The notes: generated by a model not told the origin, from the sequence alone. DNA of 64,000 bases from Microvirga pudoricolor (GCF_016892705.1 NZ_JAFEMB010000002.1:496001-560000); one strand, 5' to 3'; positions 9,178 through 18,575 are shown, counted from the first letter of the stretch. Translations and numbers: made by a program.

Positions 9178-9909
9178 TCAAAGCGTCAGCTTGCCCGCCT
9201 TAGCGGCCGCGTAGCGGTCGTTGACCCGGCCCCAATCCACCACGTTCCACCAGGCTTTCAGGTATTCGGGCCTACGGTTCTGGTAGTTCAAATAATAGGC
9301 GTGCTCCCACACGTCGTTGCCCATGAGGACCATTTGGCCGTCCATGAGCGGCGTGTCCTGGTTGGGCTTGGCCACGAGGCCGAGCTTGCCCGAACTGTCG
9401 ACCGTGACGAAGACCCAGCCGGAGCCGAACTGCTTCTCGCCCATCGTGTTGAAATCGGTCTGGAACTTCTGGACGCCCCCCAGGTCCCGCTCGATGGCGG
9501 CCTTCACGTCACCGGTCGGCTCGCCGCCCGATCCGCCCATGATCTGCCAGAACATGGAGTGGTTGGCATGCCCGCCGCCGTTGTTGCGAACGGCCGTGCG
9601 GATGGATTCGGGCACCTTCGACAGGTTGGCCAGCATATCCTGAAGCGGCATCTTGGCGAGGTCACCGTGGCTCGCGAGGGCGTCGTTGAGGTTCTTCACA
9701 TAGGCCGCATGGTGCTTGTCGTGGTGCAGCTCCATGGTCTGCGCATCGATGTGCGGCTCATTCTTGGAGGGGGCGTAGGGCAGCGGCGGCAGCGTGAAGG
9801 GGGCGCCGGCGCTCTGGGCCCAGGCCTGGGAGAGCACGCGCGGCGCGGCGGCGCTCGCGGACAGGGTCAGGGCGCCCAGAAGCAGGCTCCGGCGGCTCGG
9901 CATATGCAT
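9178..9909 (-). CDS. Superoxide dismutase (Fe/Mn family) with Tat signal
   Basis: Dismutates superoxide to hydrogen peroxide and oxygen. The N-terminus carries a twin-arginine signal (SRRSLLLGALTLS) ending near AQA-like residues before SAGAPFTLPPLPY, so the enzyme should be folded with its metal and exported to the periplasm. Metal ligands are visible: H in EPHIDAQTME, H in GHANHSMFW, and D and H in DVWEHAYY. The GGSGGE and Y-x-N-Y-x-N-x-R segments also fit the family. The ATG at 9909 follows GGAGG with five-base spacing. Iron or manganese preference is not decided. Confidence 0.94.
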   Translation of the reverse strand: MHMPSRRSLLLGALTLSASAAAPRVLSQAWAQSAGAPFTLPPLPYAPSKNEPHIDAQTMELHHDKHHAAYVKNLNDALASHGDLAKMPLQDMLANLSKVPESIRTAVRNNGGGHANHSMFWQIMGGSGGEPTGDVKAAIERDLGGVQKFQTDFNTMGEKQFGSGWVFVTVDSSGKLGLVAKPNQDTPLMDGQMVLMGNDVWEHAYYLNYQNRRPEYLKAWWNVVDWGRVNDRYAAAKAGKLTL

Positions 9910-10017
9910 CTTTCCCTCCAATCAACCGTTCTCGATGCCTTGAAGGTAGGGTATGCGGGGCAAAGAACAGTGTTTGACACCTAAAAGGATCGTGATGCGC
10001 ATGAGGCGGAGGGGCCG

Positions 10018-10746
10018 ATGACCCGCAAGAGAGCCGATGTGGCGCTGGTGGAGCGCGGCTTCTTCGAGAGCCGTGCCCGCGCCCAGGAGGCTATCGCGGC
10101 GGGGCTGGTCCTGGTGAATGGAGCCCCGGTCCGCAAGGCCTCCGAGACAGTGCCGGACGGAGCGGAGATCCTGGCCGAGCCCCCGCACCCTTATGTCTCC
10201 CGGGGCGGTGTGAAGCTGGCGGCCGCCCTCGACGCCTTCGGGCTCGACCCGTCCGGGCTCACCTGCATCGATGTGGGCTCGTCCACGGGAGGCTTCACGG
10301 ACGTGCTGCTCCGGCGTGGCGTGGCTCATGTTTACGCGGTGGATGTGGGCCACGGGCAGCTTCACGCGAAGCTTCAGGGGAATCCCCGGGTCACGAGCCT
10401 CGAGGGGACCGACGCGCGGATCCTCACCCGTGAGCTGATCCCAGCTCCCCTCGACATGCTGGTCTCGGATGTGAGCTTCATCTCCCTGAAGCTGGCCCTG
10501 CCCGCCGCCGTCGCGCTCCTGAAGCCGAAGGCGAGCCTGGCGGTCCTGGTCAAGCCGCAATTCGAGGCCGGGCGCGGCCATGTCCGCAAGGGGATCGTCC
10601 GCGACGAGGCCGTTCACAGGGCGGTCTGCGAAAATTTGGAGAGTTTCATCGTGTCCATGGGTTTTTCTGTCATCGGCCTTGCGCCCTCCCCCATCGAGGG
10701 TGGCGACGGGAACCGGGAGTTTCTGCTGGGAGCGCGCCGTGGCTGA
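10018..10746 (+). CDS. tlyA: TlyA-family rRNA 2'-O-methyltransferase
   Basis: Predicted to methylate ribose 2'-OH groups in rRNA; members are also annotated as hemolysin A-like. The 242-residue protein has an N-terminal S4 RNA-binding domain (about residues 1-60, RADVALVERGFFESRARAQE) followed by an FtsJ-like methyltransferase fold with the SAM loop DVGSSTGGFTDVLL, the acidic SDVSF strand and VKPQFEAGR. The next gene begins eight bases before its stop, indicating coupling. TlyA after dxs in this direction is frequent in alphaproteobacteria. Confidence 0.92.
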   Translation: MTRKRADVALVERGFFESRARAQEAIAAGLVLVNGAPVRKASETVPDGAEILAEPPHPYVSRGGVKLAAALDAFGLDPSGLTCIDVGSSTGGFTDVLLRRGVAHVYAVDVGHGQLHAKLQGNPRVTSLEGTDARILTRELIPAPLDMLVSDVSFISLKLALPAAVALLKPKASLAVLVKPQFEAGRGHVRKGIVRDEAVHRAVCENLESFIVSMGFSVIGLAPSPIEGGDGNREFLLGARRG

Positions 10747-11986
10747 AACCGTCACCATCAATCGCCTGGGCGCCAAGGCCGACGGCGTCGCCGAGACACC
10801 GTCGGGTCCCGTCTTCGTGCCCTACGCCCTGCCGGGAGAAACCGTCGCCATCGAGCGCGACGGCGCCCGTGCGAGGCTCATGGAGGTTCTCACGCCGTCG
10901 CCGGAGCGCGAGGAGCCCTTCTGCGAATATTTCGGCGAGTGCGGCGGCTGCGCGACCCAGCATATGCGTCACGGCTTCTACCAGGCCTGGAAGCGCGGCA
11001 CCGTGGAGCACACGTTCGGCCAAGCGCGGATTCCGGTCGAGACCGGGGCCCTGATCGACGCCCATGGCGAGGGCCGCCGCCGGGTCACGCTCCACGTCCG
11101 GTTTCCCGACCGGATGCACGTGGGCTACATGGCGGCCCGCAGCCACCAGATCGTCGAGATCGCGCATTGCCCCATCGCGGAACCCGCCCTGAAGGAAAAG
11201 GCGCCGGCGCTGGCAAAGGCCATCGGCGAGCACCTGAAATCCTCCCGCAAGCCGCTCGACATCCAGATCACGGATTCGGAAACCGGCTACGACGTGGACA
11301 TTCGCGGCCACGGCCCGGTCGAGGGCAAGAAGCGCCTGGGTTTGATCAACCTCGCGGCCGACCTCGACCTCGCGCGGCTCTCGGTCCACGGGGATGTCAT
11401 CGTGGAGCGCCGCCCGCCCGCCATCACGGTCGGGCGCGCCTCAGTGGTGCCGCCCGCCGGCGCCTTCATGCAAGCCACCCAGCTGGGCGAGGAGACGCTG
11501 GCGGCCCTCGTGGTCGAAGCCTGCGGCAAGGCGAAGCGCGTCGCCGACCTGTTCTCGGGCTGGGGGCCGTTCGCTCTGAGGCTCGCGGAGCGGTCCGACG
11601 TCCACGCGGTCGAGTCGGACCAGGGCGCCGTCTCGGCCCTGGACAAGGCCGCCCGCAACACGCCCGGCCTGCGGCGCGTGACGGTGGAGGCCCGCGACCT
11701 GTTCCGCCGCCCGCTCCTGCTGCCCGAGCTGAACGCGTTCGACGCCGTCGTGCTCGATCCGCCGAGGGCGGGCGCCGAGGCTCAGGTAAAGCAGCTCGCG
11801 GCCTCGAAAGTCCCGCTCGTCGTCAGCGTCTCCTGCGACCCCGCCACCTTCGCCCGCGATGCCGCGATCCTGACCGCGGGCGGTTACAAGCTGGAGACGG
11901 TCACGCCGGTGGACCAGTTCAAGCACAGCCCGCATGTGGAAGTGGTGGGGGTTTTGCGGCGGGATGTGGTGAAGAAGCGGCGGTAA
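10739..11986 (+). CDS. Class I SAM-dependent RNA m5U methyltransferase with Fe-S cluster (RumA/TrmA family)
   Basis: Predicted RNA uridine-C5 methyltransferase of 415 residues from a GTG start. An N-terminal TRAM-like region is followed by a 4Fe-4S cysteine set: C-x5-C-x2-C in CEYFGECGGC and a fourth cysteine in HCPIAEP. The SAM site is DLFSGWGPFALRLAE. The C-terminal catalytic region contains DPPRAGAEAQ and SVSCDPATFARDA, whose cysteine is the expected nucleophile, and the glutamate of HSPHVEVVGV. The GTG at 10739 follows GGGAG and overlaps tlyA. The exact RNA target is unassigned. Confidence 0.92.
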   Translation: MAETVTINRLGAKADGVAETPSGPVFVPYALPGETVAIERDGARARLMEVLTPSPEREEPFCEYFGECGGCATQHMRHGFYQAWKRGTVEHTFGQARIPVETGALIDAHGEGRRRVTLHVRFPDRMHVGYMAARSHQIVEIAHCPIAEPALKEKAPALAKAIGEHLKSSRKPLDIQITDSETGYDVDIRGHGPVEGKKRLGLINLAADLDLARLSVHGDVIVERRPPAITVGRASVVPPAGAFMQATQLGEETLAALVVEACGKAKRVADLFSGWGPFALRLAERSDVHAVESDQGAVSALDKAARNTPGLRRVTVEARDLFRRPLLLPELNAFDAVVLDPPRAGAEAQVKQLAASKVPLVVSVSCDPATFARDAAILTAGGYKLETVTPVDQFKHSPHVEVVGVLRRDVVKKRR

Positions 11987-12018
11987 GTTGGTCGTCTGTC
12001 GAACGAGCCACACCACAG

Positions 12019-12125
12019 CCTCATCCTGAGGGAATTGCGCAGCAATTTGTCTCGAAGGACGAGGCGTCTCCAGTGCTCTCTGGACCATCCTTCGAGACGA
12101 GCCTGCGGCTCCCTCAGGATGAGGT
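12019..12125. repeat. Dispersed palindromic repeat, copy 3
   Basis: Same element as at 9049: CCTCATCCTGAGGGAATTGC at one end and CTCCCTCAGGATGAGG at the other, with CTCGAAGGA and TCCTTCGAG inside. It lies between convergent genes and ends about 15 bp from the YedK stop. Confidence 0.85.
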
Positions 12126-12139
12126 CGAGAATGAGATCT

Positions 12140-12892
12140 CTAAAACAAGCTTCCCTGCTCGTCCTCGTCGCTGGATCGCGTCCTCGCGGCCTTGCGCTTG
12201 GGCTCCGACGTGCGGCTGGGCTCGGGCTCGCTCAACGGTTCCTGCAAGCGCGCATCGTCGTTCTCGACCTTGTTGACGCGGCTGCTGACGGGAACCATCT
12301 CGAGCGAATCGTCGGGACAGGGCCGCACGAGCTTCATGACCTCGTCCGTCTGGGTCTCGTCCGCATCGAGCCACATGGCGATGCCGTCCCGGTCCAGGAT
12401 CACCGGCATTCGGTTGTGAACGGCGGAGAGCAAACCGTTGGCGTCCGTCGTCACGATGGCGGCCGTATCGATCTCGCCGCCGCTGGCGTCGCTGTAGGTC
12501 TCCCATAAACCTGCCATGGGCAAGGGTTGGCGCTCGCGTGGGCGGATCAGGAACGGCGTCTTGGCCTTGCCGTCGCGGCGCCATTCATAGAAGCCGTCCG
12601 CGAGAAAAATGCAGCGGCGGCGCTTGAGGGCGTTCTTGAAGGTGGGCTTGGTCTCCAGCGTCTCGCCCCGCGCGTTGATGACGAGTGGAAAATCCTTGGG
12701 GTCCTTGGTCCAGGCGGGCAAAAAGCCCCAGCGCACTAGCCTGAAATGCCGCTGTGCCTTTTCGGCCGTCACGACGGGCACCGGTTGGGTGGGGGCGATG
12801 TTGTAGCGCGGGGGAAAGTTCGGCTGCTCGCCATAGTCGAAGAACTCGCGATAAGTCGCGGGCGGCAGGGTGACGGCGTATCGTCCACACAT
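12140..12892 (-). CDS. SOS response-associated peptidase (HMCES/YedK family)
   Basis: Forms a covalent thiazolidine crosslink to abasic sites in single-stranded DNA and so shields them. The initiator Met is followed by the catalytic Cys2 (MCGRYAV). The other active-site elements are NARGETLETKPTF, the glutamate of DGFYEW, and the histidine of HNRMPVIL. The core ends at about residue 215; the last 35 residues are a charged low-complexity tail. The ATG immediately follows the corA stop, so the two form an operon. No SOS box was seen before it. Confidence 0.93.
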   Translation of the reverse strand: MCGRYAVTLPPATYREFFDYGEQPNFPPRYNIAPTQPVPVVTAEKAQRHFRLVRWGFLPAWTKDPKDFPLVINARGETLETKPTFKNALKRRRCIFLADGFYEWRRDGKAKTPFLIRPRERQPLPMAGLWETYSDASGGEIDTAAIVTTDANGLLSAVHNRMPVILDRDGIAMWLDADETQTDEVMKLVRPCPDDSLEMVPVSSRVNKVENDDARLQEPLSEPEPSRTSEPKRKAARTRSSDEDEQGSLF

Positions 12893-13888
12893 TTAGAGCC
12901 ACCGCTTCCAACGGAAGAACAGGTAGGGCAGCACCGCCGCCAGGACGATCATGGCAATCGCCAGGGGATAGCCGAAATTCCAATCGAGCTCGGGCATGAG
13001 CTTGAAGTTCATGCCGTAGATGGACGAGATCAGCGTCGGCGGCAGGAAGATCACGGACATCACCGAGAAAATCTTGATGATGTCGTTCTGCTCCATGGCG
13101 ACGAGCCCGAGCGTGGCGTCGAGGAGGAACTGCACCTTGTTGTTCAGGAAGGCGGCGTGCTCCTCGATGGACTGCACGTCCCGGATGGCGGTCCGCCACT
13201 CCGAGCTGTAACTGCGCGGCCGCTGCGGACGCGGCATGGTCGAGGACAGGAACAGCAGCATGCGCTCCACCGACGCCATGCTCTCGCGCACGTTCGAGAT
13301 CAGGTCCGCCTTGCGGCCGATGGACTTGAGCGCTGCCCGGTAGGCCGCGGAACGGCGTGAGCCCTGCTTCTCGTTGTCGAAGATCGAGCGGGACAGGCGG
13401 TCGATGCGCTTGCCCACGAACCCGAGAATTTCCGCCGCCCGGTCGATGATGGTCTCGATCAACCCGTCGAGCACCGCCTCCGGCTGGTGGCGGCATCCGC
13501 CGGGCTTGGCGGCCCGGCTCATGAACATGGAAAACGAGCGCGGCTCGCCATAGCGCACGGTCACCAGCGCCCGCTCGGCCAGGATGAACGACACGTCGAT
13601 GAGCTGCGGCGTCTCGGTATCCGACGAGCACAGCACCCGCGCCGTCATGTAGCGGGCATTGTTCTCGTTGTAGAGGATCTCGGAGGGCTCGATATCCGCC
13701 ATCTCCTCCCGGGTCGGGATGGCGATGCCCAGATGATGCTCCACGAGCTTTTCCTCGTCGCGGCTCGGCTCGATCATGTCGATCCACAGCGCATCGTTCG
13801 GGATCGGGTCGCCCAGCCGCCAGATGTGGCGGTCGAGCGACTCGCTGTCGATGGCGTCTTGCCCCGCCGGCCTGTGGATCAGGATCAT
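12893..13888 (-). CDS. corA: CorA-family magnesium/cobalt transporter
   Basis: Inner-membrane divalent cation channel, 331 residues. The large N-terminal cytoplasmic domain contains long helices (about residues 150-260), followed by two C-terminal transmembrane helices. The selectivity motif GMN is present at the end of the first helix (SIYGMNFKLMPELDW). The C-terminus KRWL is basic and cytoplasmic. It is directly upstream of the yedK-like gene with no gap. Length matches the CorA family; Mg2+ is the likely substrate. Confidence 0.93.
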   Translation of the reverse strand: MILIHRPAGQDAIDSESLDRHIWRLGDPIPNDALWIDMIEPSRDEEKLVEHHLGIAIPTREEMADIEPSEILYNENNARYMTARVLCSSDTETPQLIDVSFILAERALVTVRYGEPRSFSMFMSRAAKPGGCRHQPEAVLDGLIETIIDRAAEILGFVGKRIDRLSRSIFDNEKQGSRRSAAYRAALKSIGRKADLISNVRESMASVERMLLFLSSTMPRPQRPRSYSSEWRTAIRDVQSIEEHAAFLNNKVQFLLDATLGLVAMEQNDIIKIFSVMSVIFLPPTLISSIYGMNFKLMPELDWNFGYPLAIAMIVLAAVLPYLFFRWKRWL

Positions 13889-13932
13889 GGATCGGCCCCC
13901 GTCACATCGTCTCCGGCGTTATAGGCGCCCAT

Positions 13933-14784
13933 TCATGACGATTGTGAAGGCGGCGGGATGTCATCGGGCACAAAAAAGTCGGGCATGAGGGGCTTCGAGG
14001 GATCGACCCGGTATTGCGCGAAATCCGTCACGCCCTCGCCCGCCAGGAACGTGTCGTCGATCAGGAAGTTGCCCGTGAAGCTTCGGGACGGCTTGCTGAA
14101 GATCAGGTGGGCAGCGTCCGCGAGGATCTCGGGTGTGCGGCTCGCCTGCATCATCTCGTCGCCGCCGAGCAGGTTCTTGACCGCGCTGGTGGCGATCACG
14201 GTCCGGGGCCACAGGGCATTCACGGCGATGCCGCGCCCGCGCAACTCGCCCGCGAGGCCCAGCACGCACAGGCTCATGCCGTATTTCGCCATGGTGTAGG
14301 CCAAATGCGGCGCGAACCACTTCTCGCTCATGTCGAGGGGCGGTGACATCATCAGGATGTGCGGGTTCTCGGCCTTTTCCAGGTACGGGATCGCGTATTT
14401 CGACACCATGTAGGTGCCGCGCGTGTTGATCTGGTGCATCAGGTCGAAGCGCTTCATGTCCGTCTGCGGCGTGGGCGTCAGGCTGATGGCGCTGGCGTTG
14501 TTCACCACGATGTCGATGCCGCCGAAGACCTCGGCGCCCTTGGCCAGCGCGCCCTTCACTGCCTCTTCGTCGCGCACGTCGACCACCAGCGGCAACGCCT
14601 TGCCGCCCGCCTTCTCGATCTCCTCGGCGGCCGTGTAGATCGTGCCCGGAAGCTTGGGGTGCGGCTCGGCGGACTTGGCCGCGATGACCACGTTCGCGCC
14701 GTCCCGGGCAGCCTTGAGCCCGATGGCGAGGCCGATGCCCCGTGACGCGCCCGTGATGAATAGGGTTTTTCCTTGCAGCGTCAT
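13933..14784 (-). CDS. SDR-family oxidoreductase (HSDL2-like)
   Basis: NAD(P)-dependent short-chain dehydrogenase of 283 residues. It has the cofactor loop TGASRGIGLAIG, the structural motif NNASA, and the catalytic Y-x3-K as AYTMAKYG. The insert SAEPHPKLPGTIYTAAEEIE resembles the hydroxysteroid dehydrogenase-like protein 2 group, whose substrate is not known. The ATG at 14784 lies four bases after the stop of the acyl-CoA dehydrogenase gene, so they are one transcript and a role in acyl or lipid oxidation is inferred. Confidence 0.9.
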   Translation of the reverse strand: MTLQGKTLFITGASRGIGLAIGLKAARDGANVVIAAKSAEPHPKLPGTIYTAAEEIEKAGGKALPLVVDVRDEEAVKGALAKGAEVFGGIDIVVNNASAISLTPTPQTDMKRFDLMHQINTRGTYMVSKYAIPYLEKAENPHILMMSPPLDMSEKWFAPHLAYTMAKYGMSLCVLGLAGELRGRGIAVNALWPRTVIATSAVKNLLGGDEMMQASRTPEILADAAHLIFSKPSRSFTGNFLIDDTFLAGEGVTDFAQYRVDPSKPLMPDFFVPDDIPPPSQSS

Positions 14785-14788
14785 GGGA

Positions 14789-16564
14789 TCAGCTCGCCAG
14801 GGCCAGAGAAGCGTCCTGCAGGAACCCGGCCCCGCCCAGGACCGTGTCCTCGAGGCCCTTGGCACCCACCGCGATGTTTTCGGCGAAGAAGCGGCTGAGC
14901 GCGATGCGCGCGGCCAGCGCCGGATCGGTGTCGCCCGCCCCGATCAACCGGTTCGCGGCGAGCGCCGCATCCGCCAGCGCCACGCCTCCTTGGGCGATCC
15001 CGAAGAGCCTGAGGTAGGGCGTCGCGCCCGCCAGCGCATCGCCGGGCGCGTTGGCCGAAACCGCCTTCAGGAGATAACTCGTCGCCCGGTCGAGGCTCTC
15101 CACGGCGTCGCGCAGGCGCGGTGCCGTCGCCCCGAAGGCGGGCGTGCCCTCCTTCAGCAGCGCCGCCACGGTGGCCCGCATGAGCGCGATCTGCGCCCGC
15201 ACGGTCCCGCCGCCCGCGAGCGGCAGCTTGCGGGTCACGAGGTCGATGGCCTGGATGCCGTTGGTGCCCTCGTAGATCGGCAGGATGCGGGCGTCGCGCA
15301 GGTGCTGGGCGGCGCCCGTCTCCTCGACGAACCCCATGCCGCCGTGGACCTGCACGCCGAGCGAAGCGACCTCGACGCCCGCATCCGTCGAGAACGCCTT
15401 GGCGACGGGGGTCAGGAGCGAGGCGCGCTCGTTGGCGATCTTGCGATCACCCGCATCGGCGGAAAGATGCGCCCGGTCGATGGCGGCCGCCGTCAGCAGG
15501 CAGATCGCGCGCGAGGCGGCGGTGAGCGCCTTCATGGTCAGAAGATTGCGCTGCACGTCCGGGTGCTCGATGATGGCGCTCGATCCCTCGCGGCCCGCCG
15601 CCCTGCCCTGGCGTCGCTCCGTGGCATAGCCCAGGGCCTGCTGGTAGGCGCGCTCCGCCACCGCGACGCCCTGGAGGCCGACGGCGAGGCGCGCGTTGTT
15701 CATCATCGTGAACATGCAGGCGAGGCCCCGGTTCTCCTCGCCCACGAGCCAGCCGACCGCGCCGCCCTCGTCGCCGAACACCATGGTGCAGGTGGGCGAC
15801 CCGTGGATGCCGAGCTTGTGCTCGATGCCCGCGCAGCGCACGTCGTTGTGGCTGCCATCCGGCAGGATCTTGGGCACGAGGAAGAGCGAGATGCCCCGCG
15901 TGCCGGGGGGTGCGTCGGGCAACCGCGCCAGCACCAGATGAACGATGTTGTCCGTCAGGTCATGCTCGCCATAGGTGATGAAGATCTTCTGGCCGGTGAT
16001 CCTGTAGGTGCCGTCGCCCGCGCGCTCGGCGCGGCTGCGCAGGGCGGCGAGGTCCGAGCCGGCTTGGGGCTCGGTCAGGTTCATGGTGGCGGTCCACTCG
16101 CCCGAGACGAGCTTTTCCAAGTAGCGGGCCTTCAGGTCGTCCGACGCATGGGCCGTGATGGCCTCGATGGCTCCCATGGTCAGGATCGGCCCGATGCCGA
16201 ACGACGCGGCGGCCGAGTTCCACATTTCGACGCAGCCGGAATTTAGCAGGGTCGGCAGGCCCTGGCCGCCGTAATCGACGGGACCGGGCAGCGCGTTCCA
16301 TCCGGCCTCGACCCAGGCCTTGTAGGCGTCCTTCCAGCCCGGCGGCGTCGTGACCGTGCCGTTCTCGAACCGCGCACCGTGCTTGTCGCCCTCCCGGTTG
16401 AGGGGCGCGATCACGTCATTGGCGAAGCGGCCGGCCTCCTCCAGGATCGTCATGGCGAGGTCCGGCGTCAGGTCGCCGTAGAGTCCTTCCGCGGCGGCCG
16501 CGTCGAGCCCGGCTACATGACGCATCGTAAAGGCAATGTCGGATACCGGCGCGCGGTAGGCCAT
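14789..16564 (-). CDS. Acyl-CoA dehydrogenase, about 590-residue class with extra C-terminal domain
   Basis: FAD-dependent alpha,beta-dehydrogenation of an acyl-CoA. The 591 residues are longer than the classical 380-residue enzymes and match the FadE/DmdC-like class with an added C-terminal domain. Family signatures include MNLTEPQAGSDLAALRSRAE, ITGQKIFITYGEHD, VGEENRGLACMFTMMNNAR and YEGTNGIQAIDL. The ATG at 16564 follows GGGAGA. The SDR gene starts immediately after its stop. Chain-length or substrate specificity (for example 3-methylmercaptopropionyl-CoA) cannot be decided. Confidence 0.93.
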   Translation of the reverse strand: MAYRAPVSDIAFTMRHVAGLDAAAAEGLYGDLTPDLAMTILEEAGRFANDVIAPLNREGDKHGARFENGTVTTPPGWKDAYKAWVEAGWNALPGPVDYGGQGLPTLLNSGCVEMWNSAAASFGIGPILTMGAIEAITAHASDDLKARYLEKLVSGEWTATMNLTEPQAGSDLAALRSRAERAGDGTYRITGQKIFITYGEHDLTDNIVHLVLARLPDAPPGTRGISLFLVPKILPDGSHNDVRCAGIEHKLGIHGSPTCTMVFGDEGGAVGWLVGEENRGLACMFTMMNNARLAVGLQGVAVAERAYQQALGYATERRQGRAAGREGSSAIIEHPDVQRNLLTMKALTAASRAICLLTAAAIDRAHLSADAGDRKIANERASLLTPVAKAFSTDAGVEVASLGVQVHGGMGFVEETGAAQHLRDARILPIYEGTNGIQAIDLVTRKLPLAGGGTVRAQIALMRATVAALLKEGTPAFGATAPRLRDAVESLDRATSYLLKAVSANAPGDALAGATPYLRLFGIAQGGVALADAALAANRLIGAGDTDPALAARIALSRFFAENIAVGAKGLEDTVLGGAGFLQDASLALAS

Positions 16565-16705
16565 GGGGTCTCTCCCGTCTTCTTTCTTCCAGCGTTGTCT
16601 GGATTTTCGCTTTGACGCGCCATCATGCGCGGCTAAACCCACCGCGACAAGCGCTGATCCCATCGCGTGAGCAAGGATAGTTTAGAGGTGAACGATCACC
16701 GGTCA

Positions 16706-17677
16706 ATGGGGGCGACCAAACGGCTGATCTCTGACGAGATCGGCTTGTCCGAGGCTGCCGCGATCCTGCGCGGGGGCGGCCTCGTGGCCTTCCCCACGGA
16801 GACGGTTTACGGGCTCGGGGCGGATGCCACCTCGGACGACGCGGTGGCGGGCATCTACGCTGCCAAGGAGCGGCCGAGCTTCAATCCGCTGATCGCCCAT
16901 GTGGCGAGCCTGGAAGCGGCGCGCCAGGAGGGTGTTTTCGGGGAGGCCGCCCTGAAGCTGGCGCAAGCCTTCTGGCCCGGCCCCCTCACCCTCGTGGTGC
17001 CGGTGGCGGACACCTGCTCCGTGTCCGACCTCGCCTGCGCCGGCCTCGACAGCGTGGGCTTGCGGGTGCCGTCCCATCCGGTCGCTGCCGAACTCCTGCG
17101 GCGTGTGGGCCGTCCCGTCGCGGCGCCCTCGGCCAATCGTTCGGGCCGGGTGAGCCCGACGCTCGCCGAGCACGTTCTGGGGGACCTCGATGGGCGGATC
17201 GATGCCGTTCTGGATGGCGGTTCGGCGAAGGTGGGCGTGGAATCCACCATACTGGCCTGTCTCGACGGCGGGGTTCGTCTGCTGCGGCCGGGGGGCGTCC
17301 CCCGGGATGCCATCGAGGCCATCGTCGGGCCGTTGGGTGAGGAGGCCGATCCGGACGACGCGGCTCCTATCGCGCCCGGCATGCTCACCTCGCATTACGC
17401 GCCCCGTGCGCGAGTTCGGCTGAACGCGCGATCCGTCGAGCCGGGCGAGGCGGTGTTGCTGTTCGGAACGGAAGCGCCCACGCATCTCGACCGCGCCGGC
17501 GCCGTCCTCAACCTCAGCGAAAACGGCAGCCTTGTGGAGGCTGCCGCTCATCTGTTCTCGTATCTGCGCCACCTCGACGCCTCGGGCGCCCGGACCATCG
17601 CGGTCGGCCCCATCCCGGAGCACGACCTCGGCGAGGCGATCAATGATCGTCTGAGACGGGCTGCGGCAGAGCGATGA
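16706..17677 (+). CDS. L-threonylcarbamoyladenylate synthase (Sua5/YrdC/YwlC family)
   Basis: Makes threonylcarbamoyl-AMP from threonine, bicarbonate and ATP for the t6A37 modification of ANN-reading tRNAs. The YrdC domain (about residues 15-200) shows FPTETVYGLGADA, KERPSFNPL and the SANRSG loop. A Sua5-type C-terminal domain follows (APGMLTSHYAPRA linker), so this is the two-domain form. The ATG at 16706 gives the family-like start MGATKRLISDEIG; GTG codons at 16667 and 16688 are alternatives. It is divergent from the acyl-CoA dehydrogenase operon. Confidence 0.93.
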   Translation: MGATKRLISDEIGLSEAAAILRGGGLVAFPTETVYGLGADATSDDAVAGIYAAKERPSFNPLIAHVASLEAARQEGVFGEAALKLAQAFWPGPLTLVVPVADTCSVSDLACAGLDSVGLRVPSHPVAAELLRRVGRPVAAPSANRSGRVSPTLAEHVLGDLDGRIDAVLDGGSAKVGVESTILACLDGGVRLLRPGGVPRDAIEAIVGPLGEEADPDDAAPIAPGMLTSHYAPRARVRLNARSVEPGEAVLLFGTEAPTHLDRAGAVLNLSENGSLVEAAAHLFSYLRHLDASGARTIAVGPIPEHDLGEAINDRLRRAAAER

Positions 17678-17699
17678 GCATGGATCATGCTCCACCCCC

Positions 17700-17767
17700 A
17701 TGACGAGGAAATGGCGAAGCCATTCGTCTCGAAGCCTCTCCTGAGGGCCCGCGTAGCGGGCGTCTCG
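17700..17767. repeat. Dispersed palindromic repeat, partial copy
   Basis: A half-element with ATGGCGAAGCCATTCGTCTCGAAG and CTCCTGAGGGCCCGCGTAGC-like segments directly abuts a full copy, giving a tandem arrangement downstream of the sua5-like gene. Confidence 0.65.
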
Positions 17768-17880
17768 ACCTCATCCTGAGGGAGCCGCAGGCTCGTCTCG
17801 AAGGATGGTCCAGCCAGCACCGGAAGCTCTCCGCTGAAGCCCTCTTTCGAGACGGCCTGACGGCCTCCTCAAGATGAGGT
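17768..17880. repeat. Dispersed palindromic repeat, copy 4
   Basis: Full element with ends GACCTCATCCTGAGG and CCTCAAGATGAGGTC and inner TCTCGAAGGA and TCTTTCGAGA. It lies between the convergent sua5-like and wrbA genes. Confidence 0.85.
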
Positions 17881-17904
17881 CGGGATAACGCAGAAGGTCC
17901 GGAA

Positions 17905-18504
17905 TTACTTCGCGAGCTTCGCGGTGATCTGAGCCACGTGGCGGCCCTGGTAGCGGGCGCCTTCGAGCTCGACGGCGCTGGGCTGGCGCGATCCGTCGCC
18001 GCCCGCGATGGTCGAAGCGCCGTAGGGCGACCCGCCCTTGATCTCGTCCACGCCCATCTGGCCCTGGAAGGCATAAGGCAGGCCGACGATGACCATGCCC
18101 TGGTGCAGAAGAACCGTGTGGAAGCTGAGAATCGTGGATTCCTGGCCGCCATGCTGCGTGGCCGAGGACGTGAACACCGACCCGACCTTGCCGACGAGCT
18201 TGCCCTGGGCCCAGAGCGAACCGGTCTGGTCGAGGAAGTTCTTCATCTGGGCGGTCATATTGCCGTAGCGGGTCGGCGTGCCGAAGATGATGGCGTCGTA
18301 ATCCGCGAGCTCGTCGACCGTGGCGATGGGCGCCTCCTGGTCGAGCTTATAGTGAGCCGCCTTGGCGACCTCGTCGGGAACCAGCTCGGGAACGCGCTTG
18401 ACCACGACCTCGACGCCGGCCTCGCGCACGCCCTCGGCGGCCGCGTAGGCCATTTTCTCGACATGGCCCCAGGTCGAGTAATAAAGAACAAGCACTTTCG
18501 CCAT
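17905..18504 (-). CDS. wrbA: NAD(P)H:quinone oxidoreductase, WrbA family
   Basis: Flavodoxin-fold FMN enzyme that reduces quinones by two electrons and limits redox cycling. The 199-residue sequence has the FMN phosphate loop [12 protein letters not shown], the [21 protein letters not shown] segment and [10 protein letters not shown], all typical of WrbA. The ATG at 18504 follows GGGGAG with six-base spacing. It is divergent from a LysR-type regulator, with a TGCAAA-N12-TTTGCA palindrome between them, so regulation by that protein is likely. Confidence 0.95.
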   Translation of the reverse strand: MAKVLVLYYSTWGHVEKMAYAAAEGVREAGVEVVVKRVPELVPDEVAKAAHYKLDQEAPIATVDELADYDAIIFGTPTRYGNMTAQMKNFLDQTGSLWAQGKLVGKVGSVFTSSATQHGGQESTILSFHTVLLHQGMVIVGLPYAFQGQMGVDEIKGGSPYGASTIAGGDGSRQPSAVELEGARYQGRHVAQITAKLAK

Positions 18505-18575
18505 GATGGTCTCCCCAGGGGCAGCGCCCTATGGCTGCCGGATCGTTCGTCGCCGGGAAGCTAATCTTTCCATGC

